DNA of 64,000 nucleotides from Sporisorium sorghi (Eukaryota; Basidiomycota; Ustilaginomycetes; Ustilaginales; Ustilaginaceae), in the NCBI GenBank assembly GCA_023212695.1, contig JALCCG010000045.1, positions 42,200 to 106,199 on the forward strand. Reading direction: 5' to 3'. Below are positions 19,640 through 28,505 of the stretch, piece by piece. The notes below the pieces were generated by a model, which worked only from the letters and a program-made list of their open reading frames with translations, did not search any database and was not told where the DNA came from. The position numbers and the translations under genes are program-made. Within the stretch, counting starts at the first letter, position 1. The number at the start of each line of letters is the position of its first letter.

Positions 19640-20623
19640 ATGAGCAAACCGGCACAACCTAATGAACCCATCGTAACCCACATTTACACCGCAGACCCTT
19701 CTGCCCATGTATTTGAGGGTAAGATTTATATTTATCCATCCCATGACCTTGATCATGAGAACACGTCCAATGATAATGGCGATCAGTACGATATGGAAGA
19801 CTACCACGTTTTATCGATGGAAGATGTGAACGCTCCGTGCGTTGACCATGGTCAAGCCCTGCATGTAAAGGATGTTCCGTGGGCCAAGAAACAGATGTGG
19901 GCACCGGATGCTGCTTATAAAAACGACACCTATTACTTGTACTTCCCTGCCCGAGATCATAACGACATATTCCGTCTTGGCGTAGCTACCAGTTCGTCCC
20001 CTTCCGGACCTTTCACGCCGGAGCCCGACTACATCCCGGGCAGCTACAGCATTGACCCTGCCGTATTCGTGGATGACGATAACCGGGCGTACATTTATTT
20101 CGGCGGCCTCTGGGGTGGACAGCTGGAGCAATGGCAGACCGGCACCCACATTCCGGATGGGGAGGGACCTGCCACAGATGCACCTGCCATCGGACCGCGG
20201 GTTGCCGAACTGAGTGACGACATGCTCACGTTCAAGGATACACCGCAAGAAATATCCATCATTGATGAGAATGGCAGTCCGATAACTGCCGGAGATGAAG
20301 AGAGAAGATATTTTGAAGGTCCGTGGGTTCATAAATACAACGGCACCTACTACCTCTCTTACTCCACCGGTTCGACACACCAAATCGTGTATGGCACCAG
20401 CCAGAGCCCGACAGGTCCATTTGAATTCAAGGGGACGATTCTCACGCCGGTTATCGGCTGGACAACCCACCACTCCATCGTGCAGTTCCAGGATAAGTGG
20501 TATCTCTTCTATCATGACAGCTCCCTCTCTGGAGGAGCGGATAACAAACGCAGCGTGAAATTCACCGAGTTGAAATACAATGCGGATGGCACCATTCAGA
20601 CGATTGACCCTTACAGTAAATAA
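19640..20623 (+). CDS. Glycoside hydrolase family 43 (arabinofuranosidase/xylosidase type), cytoplasmic
   Basis: 327 residues with no signal peptide, so intracellular. The five-bladed propeller carries the three acidic residues of GH43: Asp19 (base, in TADPSAHV), Asp139 (pKa modulator, in IDPAVFVDDD) and Glu226 (acid, in FEGPW). It should remove arabinose or xylose from short oligosaccharides. Start ATG follows AAGGAGGATATATC. It lies divergent from the MocR gene and upstream of yczE; a hairpin-T-run separates it from yczE. Confidence 0.9.
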   Translation: MSKPAQPNEPIVTHIYTADPSAHVFEGKIYIYPSHDLDHENTSNDNGDQYDMEDYHVLSMEDVNAPCVDHGQALHVKDVPWAKKQMWAPDAAYKNDTYYLYFPARDHNDIFRLGVATSSSPSGPFTPEPDYIPGSYSIDPAVFVDDDNRAYIYFGGLWGGQLEQWQTGTHIPDGEGPATDAPAIGPRVAELSDDMLTFKDTPQEISIIDENGSPITAGDEERRYFEGPWVHKYNGTYYLSYSTGSTHQIVYGTSQSPTGPFEFKGTILTPVIGWTTHHSIVQFQDKWYLFYHDSSLSGGADNKRSVKFTELKYNADGTIQTIDPYSK

Positions 20624-20635
20624 AGTAATCAGACC

Positions 20636-20670
20636 AGCTGGGTTCCATGGCATATGGAGCTCAGCTTTTT
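20636..20670 (+). terminator. Intrinsic terminator after GH43
   Basis: An imperfect stem (AGCTGGGTTCCAT against ATGGAGCTCAGCT) with a 5-base loop is followed by TTTTT, 13 bases after the GH43 stop codon. Confidence 0.7.
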
Positions 20671-20786
20671 CATGTTTATCCATGCATTTCTGCCGCTGTT
20701 TAGTGATACCATTATAGTCGGTATTATTTGTTCGAGATTTTGAGGTAGCGGAGCTAGAAATATCATAAGAAAGAAGGAATGCGTGA

Positions 20787-21452
20787 ATGGCAAAACAGCT
20801 TGTCCAACGATACATGATCCTGATTGCAGGTCTTTTATTGATGGGGGTCGGCACTGCTCTCGTAACCAAAGCCAATATCGGTACATCCCCTATCGCTAGT
20901 GTTCCCTATGTGCTTAGTTTAAAGTTCCCCATCTCCATGGGAGTGATGACTATAGGAATCTGTGTGCTATTTGTGGTGCTTCAGGCCCTTCTGCTCGGCA
21001 AGCAGTTTCCCAAGATTCAATATCTTCAAGTGTTGGTCGGGGTGCTGTTCGGCCTTTTTCTTGATTTGGGAGCGTATATGGTAAGTTCGATTAACTTTAC
21101 GATGTATTTCATGAACATGCTGGCTTTGCTGACTGGCTGCATCATCCTGGCGGTGGGCATCTATCTTCAAATTATCGCCAATGCCATTCTGAACCCGGGT
21201 GAAGGCATCGTGAAGGTCATTTCCGAGAAGCTTGGTGCCGAATTCGGCAATATCAAAATCCTATTCGACTGGACACTGGTATCCATCGGGATTGTCATAT
21301 CACTGTTTGCGTTCGGTTCGATTGAAGGCGTACGCGAGGGTACGGTCATTTCGGCTTTTCTGGTCGGTTATTTCATCAAGCTGCTGCGCCGGATCGCATT
21401 TCGTTTGAGCAGCAAAAGAACTGCCAAAGCAGTCATTGAGCAAGGCCAATAA
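20787..21452 (+). CDS. YczE/YitT-like integral membrane protein
   Basis: 221 residues with about six membrane helices. The GTALVTKANIGTSPIASVPYVLS opening, a short-chain glycine/serine-rich turn, is characteristic of the YczE group. In Bacillus subtilis yczE is next to a MocR regulator gene and is thought to be its target; here the MocR gene is 1.4 kb away with GH43 between. Its transport or regulatory role is unknown. Start ATG lies after AGAAGGAATGCGTGA. Confidence 0.75.
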   Translation: MAKQLVQRYMILIAGLLLMGVGTALVTKANIGTSPIASVPYVLSLKFPISMGVMTIGICVLFVVLQALLLGKQFPKIQYLQVLVGVLFGLFLDLGAYMVSSINFTMYFMNMLALLTGCIILAVGIYLQIIANAILNPGEGIVKVISEKLGAEFGNIKILFDWTLVSIGIVISLFAFGSIEGVREGTVISAFLVGYFIKLLRRIAFRLSSKRTAKAVIEQGQ

Positions 21453-21544
21453 TTCTGGGGCGCGTCCAATCGGGTTATGGTCATAACTTATAAGAGTATA
21501 TGGTTAATTGGCTTCATTTTGATTATAATGGGCTGGAAGAGACG

Positions 21545-21597
21545 AAGAACGTCCTGATTCACTCCTTTTCCTGGAGTATGTCGGGGCGTTCTTTTTT
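21545..21597 (+). terminator. Terminator-like leader hairpin before the truncated family member
   Basis: AAGAACG and CGTTCTT close a long hairpin with an inner ACTCC/GGAGT pairing, followed by TTTTTT. The sequence GACGAAGAACG at the foot resembles the GACGTGAAGAACACG leader of the intact paralogue at 37621, so it looks like a member of the same leader family. Confidence 0.6.
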
Positions 21598-21602
21598 ATT
21601 TT

Positions 21603-22146
21603 GATAGGCTGCGCGGCCATTTCCGCGATTTGCATCCGCAGTTCGAGGTGCTGGACTGGCGGGGAGTATCTTATTTCTGCAACTTCGCCTTCATCACGTC
21701 ACACTTGAAACTCATCATAGAGATTAAAGGGCTGGATACTTATGCAAGCGGCATGGACAGGCAAACCTTTTGCAACGAGTTAAATCGGGAAACGTTTTTA
21801 TCAGCTATGGGTTATCAGGTTATTTCTTTTGCTTACGATGATGTGGCTAACCGTCCCGAGATCTGCATAATGCTCCTCAGGCTAGTGATCAGCCGTTATC
21901 ATGCCGCTACTTCCTCTGTGGGTGTGCCCACGGTTACGGAGCGTGAAATTATCCGTTTTGGGTGCATGCTTGCCCGTCCGCTTCGCCCGATTGATGTCAA
22001 GACACATCTGCGCTTAAACCATCGAACGGCTCTAACGCTTTCTTCATTCCCTCTGCGATAAGGGGTTGCTTTTGCCCGTCACCGGATCGCAAGGCAAACA
22101 TGTAGTGAAATACGAGCTGCATCCTCATGCGGCACAGTGTCTATAA
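21603..22146 (+). pseudogene. Truncated, frameshifted nuclease-like/winged-helix family member
   Basis: The open frame from ~21603 matches the middle and C-terminal parts of the proteins at 23476 and 37621: an LHPQFEVLDW segment, then IIEIKG, a spaced His/Arg-type helix, and GYQVISFAYDDV. About the first 45 residues, the start codon and the ribosome site are missing; the frame comes straight out of the leader hairpin. Near 22035 a one-base shift moves the C-terminal part into another frame, which then continues as a winged-helix tail to a TAA at 22144. IEIKG keeps the Glu-X-Lys of PD-(D/E)XK nucleases that the two intact paralogues have changed to Glu-X-Gln. The pseudogene call rests on both defects. 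Confidence 0.65.
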
Positions 22147-22174
22147 CTGAAGGCTTGATCTTCACATCTTCTGT

Positions 22175-22214
22175 GGCGATCGGCAGCATGCTAACTGCTG
22201 ATCGCCCGGGTTTT
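22175..22214 (+). terminator. Hairpin terminator after the pseudogene
   Basis: GGCGATCGGCAG pairs with CTGCTGATCGCC (one mismatch) and is followed by CGGGTTTT. It lies 29 bases past the pseudogene's stop. Confidence 0.6.
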
Positions 22215-22370
22215 ATGGATGAAATGTTCCTCCGCTATCTGCTCGTAGATAAATACAGCCAAAGCCTTTCGCGTTAATTGATGGTCCAGTGTTACCACGC
22301 AAGAGCCATACCGGGTGATAGCGAACCGACACCGACACGACAGCTGCGGTATGACCTTCTAATAATCTGA

Positions 22371-22414
22371 AAAGTCTGCTGTCAACCCGCATCAGTACGG
22401 GTCACAGCAGACTT
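22371..22414 (-). terminator. Intrinsic terminator of the GNAT gene
   Basis: AAGTCTGCTGT pairs with ACAGCAGACTT around an inner ACCCG/CGGGT stem. On the minus strand TTTTC follows. It starts 15 bases after the GNAT stop codon. Confidence 0.75.
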
Positions 22415-22428
22415 CTTAAGTTGCTTCC

Positions 22429-22938
22429 TTATTGGAATACCTTCTCAAATACAGGGAAACTTGCAACCCTGCCAGGGAAGTTCACTTCACCTCGCAGATC
22501 ATAACCCAAACCTTGATACAACTTGAGCGCTGACGCATTCTTGGAGTAAGTATCCAGCCGGAGGCTGCTATAACTTCCGCGTATGCCGTATTCTTCGGAG
22601 AAGGCAACAAGCTTGCGTGCAATGCCCTTCCCCTGCGCTTTCGGATCGACGGCAAGGCGGTGCATCATTAAATGCGGACCCTCTGCCTGCTTCCAGTTAA
22701 TCGTCTGATACTGCTCGTCCTGTGTTTCATCAAGGACAACAATCCCTAAGATACGGCCTTCACCCTCAGCTACAAACAGCGTTCCGTTCCGCAAATCCTT
22801 CCCGATCACATCCCGGTTCGGATAGAACTCATCCCATTGATCGCTGCCTCCAGCCTGCATCACCTGAACGCAGCGGGCAATCAAACCCATGATTTCTTGA
22901 ATATCCTCACTGCGTCCTGTCCGAATTTCAATATTCAT
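22429..22938 (-). CDS. GNAT-family N-acetyltransferase
   Basis: 169 residues with the standard GNAT order: a central strand ending HRLAVDP, then the acetyl-CoA loop KAQGKGIARKLV (the Q/R-x-x-G-x-G/A motif) and a C-terminal NASALKLYQGLGYDLRGE segment. It should acetylate a primary amine of unknown identity. No operon partner. Confidence 0.88.
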   Translation of the reverse strand: MNIEIRTGRSEDIQEIMGLIARCVQVMQAGGSDQWDEFYPNRDVIGKDLRNGTLFVAEGEGRILGIVVLDETQDEQYQTINWKQAEGPHLMMHRLAVDPKAQGKGIARKLVAFSEEYGIRGSYSSLRLDTYSKNASALKLYQGLGYDLRGEVNFPGRVASFPVFEKVFQ

Positions 22939-23009
22939 CGCTGCACCTACTATTGTTTTTAGATCAGTTTACTATGATTGGACGGCTGCAACAACACCGG
23001 TAGCTGAAA

Positions 23010-23180
23010 CTAGCCTTCGCTTGGAGCACTGTAGTTGAAACTCAACTCGCAATGGAACACCAATTCCATCAACTCTGCATCTGCTTCATCACTCTTTATG
23101 GATAACTTAAACTGAACCTCCTTTGGTAATCCGCACTTAAGGCACATGCAATTTATCTTGAGATTTGCGTTTGGCTTCAT
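23010..23180 (-). CDS. Possible small protein with a Cys-x-Cys-x2-Cys-Gly motif
   Basis: A 56-codon frame from an ATG at 23180 has a zinc-ribbon-like CMCLKCG at residues 11-17 and another Cys at about 46, with a coding-like amino-acid mix. It has no clear ribosome site. It is unrecognised. It lies between the GNAT gene and the leader of the 23476 gene, on the opposite strand from the latter. Confidence 0.3.
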   Translation of the reverse strand: MKPNANLKINCMCLKCGLPKEVQFKLSIKSDEADAELMELVFHCELSFNYSAPSEG

Positions 23181-23347
23181 TGTGACGCCAAGTGTTTATG
23201 ATGCTCTTGTGTATGACACGTACAGTTTGTCTTCGGAATAGTAGATTTCTCATAAAAATTAACCTCTCGCCCGTTCATCGTCCACAGTAAAGGAAAGGCA
23301 TCATGCACTAACGTAAACCAAGTCCCTATAAGATCGCAAAAACATGC

Positions 23348-23376
23348 TTGCTGATATCTAACTTTCAAGATACACT
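23348..23376 (+). promoter_or_regulatory. Predicted sigma-A promoter of the leader/nuclease-like gene
   Basis: TTGCTG, 17 bases, then TACACT. Transcription would start near 23383, about 27 bases before the leader hairpin. The paralogue at 37621 has TTGCTA-18-TATACT in the corresponding place. Confidence 0.4.
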
Positions 23377-23400
23377 TGTCTAGTAGATAAATTCGGTCGT

Positions 23401-23445
23401 GAAGTACACGCCGCTTCGATACGTTGTATCGGGGCGGCTTTTTGC
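23401..23445 (+). promoter_or_regulatory. Conserved leader with terminator-like hairpin (possible attenuator)
   Basis: GAAGTACACGCCGCTTC opens the element. GCCGC pairs with GCGGC and CGATAC with GTATCG around a GTT loop, then TTTTT. It ends only 31 bases before the start codon, so a transcript starting upstream should end here unless the hairpin is prevented. The paralogous leader at 37501 has CCATAC/GTATGG in the same helix, a compensatory pair change that supports the fold. Confidence 0.6.
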
Positions 23446-23475
23446 ATTTACCTTTTAACAGAGGAGAGAATCCGC

Positions 23476-24126
23476 GTGTCAAGATTTGTTCAAAAATATG
23501 AAGAGTGGATGCAGCTCAATATTGAGCAGGAGGAAAACCCCAGGCGGCGCGAATTGCTTGAGAAGGGACTAGGTCACGGCACCGTCGAATTTTTACGCAC
23601 CATTTGGTTTCCAACGATACAGCATTTTGACCACCTGTATCCCGAGTGGGAAGTACGCGATTTCAACAATGGATTTCGTTACGTGGATTTGGCTTATATG
23701 CCTGGCGGTGTCAAAGGAGGAATTGAGATTCAAGGCTACGGCCCTCACGCCAGAGATCTTGATGTAAGACGATTCAAGGATTTATGCTGGCGGCATTGCT
23801 TATTAGCGCTGGATGATTGGATATTCCTCCCCATCCCTTACCTATCGATTCAAGATGAGCCTCGACGATGCCAGCAGCTTGTTCTATCCTTCATCGGCAA
23901 ATTCACTTCTCTTGATACTCCTCATGCATTAACTTCTTTTGAAGCCGAGACGGTACGTTTTGCCAGGCGGCTGCTGAGACCATTCACGCCTTTAGAGTTG
24001 GCGGATCATCTGCGCATTACAGACAGGCATGCCCGTCGAATTCTGTATAAACTCGTGGATTTGGAGATCATGTACGTGTCTAGCGGTAATATGAGGTACC
24101 GTAGGTATTGCTTACGGACCGAGTAG
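23476..24126 (+). CDS. Unrecognised protein: nuclease-like core plus C-terminal winged helix (paralogue A)
   Basis: 216 residues, GTG start after GAGGAGAG. I know no established name. Residues ~55-122 show the order of small PD-(D/E)XK enzymes of the very-short-patch/DUF559 type: Asp71 in YVDLAY, Glu84-Ile-Gln86 in GGIEIQG, then a helix with Arg98, Asp102 and Arg106, and a strand ending IFLPIPY. The usual lysine is Gln86, so catalysis is doubtful. Residues ~150-216 look like a winged helix (LELADHLRITDRHARRILYKLVD). A DNA-binding or DNA-modifying role is inferred. The protein is homologous end to end with the one at 37621. Both intact copies have a hairpin leader and repeat-rich DNA downstream. 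Confidence 0.6.
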   Translation: MSRFVQKYEEWMQLNIEQEENPRRRELLEKGLGHGTVEFLRTIWFPTIQHFDHLYPEWEVRDFNNGFRYVDLAYMPGGVKGGIEIQGYGPHARDLDVRRFKDLCWRHCLLALDDWIFLPIPYLSIQDEPRRCQQLVLSFIGKFTSLDTPHALTSFEAETVRFARRLLRPFTPLELADHLRITDRHARRILYKLVDLEIMYVSSGNMRYRRYCLRTE

Positions 24127-24722
24127 GCGTTACTTACGGAGTCAGTAGACTTTATTAGGGGAACATTGCATTTCGAGATGGATAACGGACCGAGTAGGCG
24201 TTATTCGAGGTAAATTTGCAATTTACAATGGGTAACGGACTCAGGCGTCGTTATTCAAGGAAAAGGACAGCTCCAATGCCCTCAATAGTCAATATAGCGC
24301 TTCTGGTGTCCGTTACATTAGAATTGCGGCCTTTTCAGCAGGAATAACGGCTGTGATGTCCGTTAGATCTGGTTTGGTTTAGAACTCCCTTTTAGACTCA
24401 GCGGTGCTTCTACAATGTTGACGGAGCTTCTGCAATATACGGAAAGACATGCCAGTCAAACCCTCGTAAACTCGTGGATTTGGAGATCATGTATGTACCC
24501 GTCGCTAGAGATATCGTAGGTATCGCTTACGGACCGAGTAAGCGTTATTCGAGGCAAATTTGCAATTTGCAATGGGTAACGGACTCAGGCGTCGTTATTC
24601 AAGGAAAAGGGTTGCTCCAATGCCCTCAATAGTCAATATAGCGCTTATGGTGTCCGTTACATTTGAATTACAGCCTTTTTAACAGGAATAACGGCTGTGC
24701 TGTCCGTTAGATCTGGTTTGGT
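24018..24722 (+). repeat. Tandem duplication of the gene's 3' end and its downstream region
   Basis: 24018-24376 and 24436-24722 are diverged direct copies. Both begin in the winged-helix coding part (shared AAACTCGTGGATTTGGAGAT at 24049 and 24468, offset 419) and end at GTTAGATCTGGTTTGG. Copy two lacks about 70 bases found in copy one between two ACGGACCGAGTA repeats, as expected from slippage or recombination between them. Within each copy the motif TAACGGAC and its complement GTCCGTTA recur. Confidence 0.85.
24436..24540 (+). pseudogene. Remnant 3' end of a nuclease-like family gene
   Basis: This part of the second duplicate corresponds to the last ~100 coding bases of the gene at 23476-24126, with several substitutions and length changes. 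It has no start codon or upstream coding region. Confidence 0.6.
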
Positions 24723-24813
24723 CTCGTTCAGAACACCCCACGGTGCCTTGTTGATCTCGTTCTGAGCATTCCATGGTACCTCACTTCTTCTCAGAACACC
24801 CCATGTTACCTTG
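24722..24813. repeat. Three short degenerate direct repeats
   Basis: A unit of about 30-35 bases containing TTCAGAACACCCCA or TTCTGAGCATTCCA followed by a TGGTACC-like segment occurs three times in succession. Confidence 0.55.
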
Positions 24814-24857
24814 GCTATGTCGATATGCGTAACGCCAGCACGAGAGGCGCTAAGCCC

Positions 24858-25712
24858 TCACTCCAGCGCATGCGCAAAACCTGATCGCCAAGTTGGATAG
24901 AGCGGCTCCCAGCCGTACTCCTTCCGAGCTTTGGCATTCGAAGCACCGCGTTCGCCACGATGGCTCCCCGCTTGATATTCAGGAGTAGGTGCTTGCAGCG
25001 CATCCGCATACACCGGCAGCCACAACGTTCCAGCCGCAGGCTAGTCATCAACAATGTTTACCGGACCTATCGGCCAATCCAGTGCCAGCAGGGCAGCATT
25101 CGCCGCATCCTCAACATGAAGAAATGACGTAACCCCGTCCGTTGACGGGAGCGCTCGATGCACTACCTTTTCCGCCACACTCCCCTTGGCATCGTACCAT
25201 GTGTTAGGGCCATACAGCATGCCATACCGTAGAATGACGTGATTTGGCAGTTGTGCGACAGCATGTTCCAACGAAACGATGCCGTCGATCGTAGACTTGC
25301 GCGGCGCAGGTGCATGAATGTCCAGGGATACCTCTTCGGTGGCGGGGTAATCCCCGGGCTCATAGGCCCACGAAATACTTTGAGCAATCATTCGCTTAAC
25401 ACCTGCAGCCTGAGCAGCTTCCACCAAATGGCGTGTTCCCTCCATGCGAATCCTCGCATTATCCTCGAGGTTCCATTCGCTTAATGAAGTGAGCTGATGA
25501 ATGACCACATCCGGGCGTATGTCCTCGATTACAGCTATCATCCCTTCCCGATCAAAGGCATCTGCGACAACGCCCCTGGCTCCCCAGGATTCAATGAACT
25601 CCTTACGCTGAGGGTTGTGTGTCATTCCTACAACCTCGTGACCTGCCTGAACGAGCTTGGGAAGCAGTAATTGCCCAATGACTCCTGTGGAGCCGGCAAC
25701 AAATATGTTCAA
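24858..25712 (-). pseudogene. NAD(P)-dependent epimerase/dehydratase family protein, interrupted by in-frame TAG
   Basis: From a TTG at 25712 (seven bases after GGAGGT) the frame encodes a Rossmann protein with the NAD loop AGSTGVIGQLL and the family's NVVDD-like region. A TAG at 25041-25043 stops it at about residue 223. The same frame then continues for 61 more codons with clearly homologous C-terminal sequence (PAAGTLWLPVYADAL, then RKEYGWEPLYPTWRSGF) to a TGA at 24858. A single GAG-to-TAG change would explain this. It is therefore a recent nonsense pseudogene, or less likely a read-through gene or a sequencing error. The catalytic Tyr-x3-Lys of related dehydrogenases is not obvious. Confidence 0.8.
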
Positions 25713-25996
25713 CTTAACGACCTCCAATCGAATACAAATAGGAATGAACCCAACGTTGTCAGAAAGAACTTCAGTGTAGGGGTAGTTTCCATCTTAGCAT
25801 GATAGGGATAGACCTATTAAGTGCCACTTTCCATGGAACGGACTATACCAATACCAATTCTTTCGATGAAGACGGTTCCCTCAACAATCGAATAGACCGC
25901 TTGCGGTATCGCTTTTCACATGAAAAAACACGCCTATTCGGCGTGCTTCAAATATGTAGCATGTAAAATTATTCTGTAAAATCCCTTACAATCATT

Positions 25997-26716
25997 CTAT
26001 GCGTTTAAATCCGTTATCGCCGGCACATTAATTTCTTTGACACATGCCGCCTTCGATAAACCGACTACGCACCGGACAAGCGAGACGATATCTTGAACCG
26101 GGATTCGGGTGCCCCCGTATTCGGATATGGCCTTCTCCGCCCCATCTTCATAGGGGATCTCGGCTGCAAGCTCGCCCGGATTAATGCAAGTAACCGCTAT
26201 CCCGTCTTTGCGGACATGCTCCCGCAGAGCATGGGTAATGCCGCGCAAACTGAATTTGGACGCCACAAAAGAGACTTGGGCATTGTTCGTATGATCCAAG
26301 CCGGCAGTGGAGCCAATCATAATGATTTTGCCTGCTTCGGATTTGCGCAGATTCGGCAGCAGCGCTTGCATGCAGGTTATCGTAGAGGTGATGTTCACAT
26401 GTATGATGTTAGCAATCTCCGCAGGGTCATCCTCATCAAAATTATAGTGATCCTCGAAACCTTCTTTTTCCCATATCCCAACGTTATATATCAACACATC
26501 CAGTTTCTCATGCTGTAAGGAATTTGCCACTTCTTGAACGGCCTTCGGCTGTGAGAGATCGGCTTGGACCCATTTTCGCTGGACCACATCCTCCATATCC
26601 AAACTGCCCGGTCTGCTTCGGGATACCACCCAAACCCGATCTCCCGCTTGGGGAAGGCCTTTGACAAAGGCGTCTCCCAGCCCTTTGCTTGCGCCAAATA
26701 TAATATAATTCTTCAT
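25997..26716 (-). CDS. SDR-family protein with Phe in place of the catalytic Tyr
   Basis: 239 residues. The cofactor loop GASKGLG (Gly8-Gly14), the NVG motif (residues 78-80) and the catalytic Ser136 are present. Where the family has Tyr-x3-Lys, this protein has Phe150-Val-Ala-Ser-Lys154 (codon TTT), which would normally abolish hydride-transfer chemistry. It could be a binding or regulatory SDR, or use another residue. It stands alone between the broken epimerase and pckA. Confidence 0.85.
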   Translation of the reverse strand: MKNYIIFGASKGLGDAFVKGLPQAGDRVWVVSRSRPGSLDMEDVVQRKWVQADLSQPKAVQEVANSLQHEKLDVLIYNVGIWEKEGFEDHYNFDEDDPAEIANIIHVNITSTITCMQALLPNLRKSEAGKIIMIGSTAGLDHTNNAQVSFVASKFSLRGITHALREHVRKDGIAVTCINPGELAAEIPYEDGAEKAISEYGGTRIPVQDIVSLVRCVVGLSKAACVKEINVPAITDLNA

Positions 26717-26833
26717 TCTTAGGTCTCCTTGATAAAATAATGAATTCGTCTGCTCTTGTACCTACCTCATTTCATTATACATGGACTTGTCGCTCAGATC
26801 GAAATGGGCGGTCTGCAGCATGTTCCACTTAAC

Positions 26834-26866
26834 CAAAAAACGCACCACTTCATGTGGTGACGTTTT
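26834..26866 (-). terminator. Intrinsic terminator after pckA
   Basis: A CACCAC/GTGGTG stem extended by ACG/CGT lies 26 bases after the pckA stop codon; TTTTTT follows on the minus strand. Confidence 0.8.
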
Positions 26867-26891
26867 CCGGGTTTAACTTGCCGAGCTACCG

Positions 26892-28472
26892 CTATAGCCG
26901 CGGTCCGGCTAGCTTGATGGCGTCTGGTATGTCACGAAATTTCTCGAAATTTTGAGCAAATAACCTCCCAAGCTCTCTCGCTCCACGGTCATACGCGTCC
27001 TTATCTGTCCATACGTTCCTCGGGTCTAGCAGCTCATCCGGGACTCCGGAAATAGCGGCTGGAATCCATACGCCAAACACTGGCTGGGGAATGAACGAGG
27101 TGTTCTCGATACTTCCATTTATAATAGCTGTAATCATAGCTCTTGTGTATGACAGGTTCATCCGTTGGCCGATCCCGTACGGACCGCCGCTCCACCCTGT
27201 GTTGACGAGATAGACGCGGGTATCGTGCTTCGTGATGTTGTTCCCGAGCATTTCTGCATACACATTCGGCTGAAGGGGGAGGAACGGGGCGCCAAAGCAT
27301 GCCGAGAACGTGGCTTCAGGCTCCGTGACGCCGCGCTCCGTACCTGCCAGCTTGGAGGTGTATCCCGACAAGAAATGATACATGGCCTGCTCCTTCGTAA
27401 GCTTCGATACGGGAGGAAGCACACCGGAGGCATCTGCGGTTAAAAAGATAATGACCTTGGGATGACCGGCCACTCCCGGTATCACCGCCCCTTGGATATA
27501 ATCAATCGGATACGCCGCCCGCGTATTCTCCGTCAATGCCTTATCGTTGTAATCGGCTTCGCCTGATACAGCATCAATGGACACGTTCTCCAGAACAGAG
27601 CCGAATCGAATCGCATTCCAGATCTGGGGCTCATTCGTCTGCGTCAGCCCAATGCATTTGGCATAACATCCGCCTTCAAAATTAAATACGCCTTTGTCGG
27701 ACCAGCCATGCTCGTCATCTCCGATCAATCTGCGGTTCGGATCAGCGGACAAAGTCGTTTTGCCTGTCCCCGATAACCCGAAGAACAAAGCCGTGTCTCC
27801 CGCCTCCCCGATATTGGCCGAGCAGTGCATCGGCATGACGCCGCGGAATGGCAGCAGATAGTTCAGCACACTGAAGATGGATTTCTTCATCTCACCTGCA
27901 TAGTGGGTTCCCCCGATGAGCACCGTCCTTCTTGCGAAGGATATCGCAATGAAGGTCTCGGAATTCGTACCATCCGTAAAGGGATCCGCTTTCAAACCAG
28001 GCATCGCCAAAACAGTAAATTCGGGTTCGTGGGACTGTAATTCTGCCGCCGAGGGCCGTATGAATAATTGGCGGACAAACAGGCTCTGCCATGCGTGCTC
28101 GTTAACGATTCGAATCGGCAATCGATAATCGGGGTCTGCCCCGGCATATCCGTCAAAAACGAATAACCTGCGATACTCCATGTAATTCATCATCTTCTCA
28201 TATAGCGAATCGAATTGTTCCGGAGTCAGTGCCTGGTTGACTCCGCCCCAAGCAATATGGTCTTCCGTTTCGCTTTCTCTAACAATAAATTTATCCTTCG
28301 GTGAACGTCCAGTATACTTTCCAGTCAAAACTTGCAGAGCGCCTGCGGAGCTAAGCTTCCCCTCTCCTTGAGAAAGAGCTGCCTCCACAAGTTTGACAAC
28401 CGGCAGGTTTCTTCGAGATGTCTCCACATGCAGGCTGGCCATCCGTGTGTTCATTTTACGATTTGCGTTCAC
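26892..28472 (-). CDS. pckA: Phosphoenolpyruvate carboxykinase (ATP)
   Basis: About 526 residues. It converts oxaloacetate and ATP to phosphoenolpyruvate, the entry step of gluconeogenesis. The kinase-1a P-loop ([14 protein letters not shown]) and the GDDEHGW metal segment are intact. GTG at 28472 is chosen because GGGAGG precedes it by seven bases; the frame is open five codons further. It is the third gene of the gapB-sr1P-pckA operon, 33 bases after the small gene. Confidence 0.97.
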   Translation of the reverse strand: MNANRKMNTRMASLHVETSRRNLPVVKLVEAALSQGEGKLSSAGALQVLTGKYTGRSPKDKFIVRESETEDHIAWGGVNQALTPEQFDSLYEKMMNYMEYRRLFVFDGYAGADPDYRLPIRIVNEHAWQSLFVRQLFIRPSAAELQSHEPEFTVLAMPGLKADPFTDGTNSETFIAISFARRTVLIGGTHYAGEMKKSIFSVLNYLLPFRGVMPMHCSANIGEAGDTALFFGLSGTGKTTLSADPNRRLIGDDEHGWSDKGVFNFEGGCYAKCIGLTQTNEPQIWNAIRFGSVLENVSIDAVSGEADYNDKALTENTRAAYPIDYIQGAVIPGVAGHPKVIIFLTADASGVLPPVSKLTKEQAMYHFLSGYTSKLAGTERGVTEPEATFSACFGAPFLPLQPNVYAEMLGNNITKHDTRVYLVNTGWSGGPYGIGQRMNLSYTRAMITAIINGSIENTSFIPQPVFGVWIPAAISGVPDELLDPRNVWTDKDAYDRGARELGRLFAQNFEKFRDIPDAIKLAGPRL

Positions 28473-28505
28473 CGTAATTCCTCCCATTTCAGCCTCTTCA
28501 TATCG

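Noticed and set aside
23177..23482. 101-codon minus-strand frame opposite the leader of paralogue A
   Set aside because: It reads through the leader hairpin and lacks a ribosome site; a shorter frame inside is listed separately with low confidence.
24018..24722. Insertion sequence
   Set aside because: No transposase, no terminal inverted repeats or target duplication; the block is a direct duplication.
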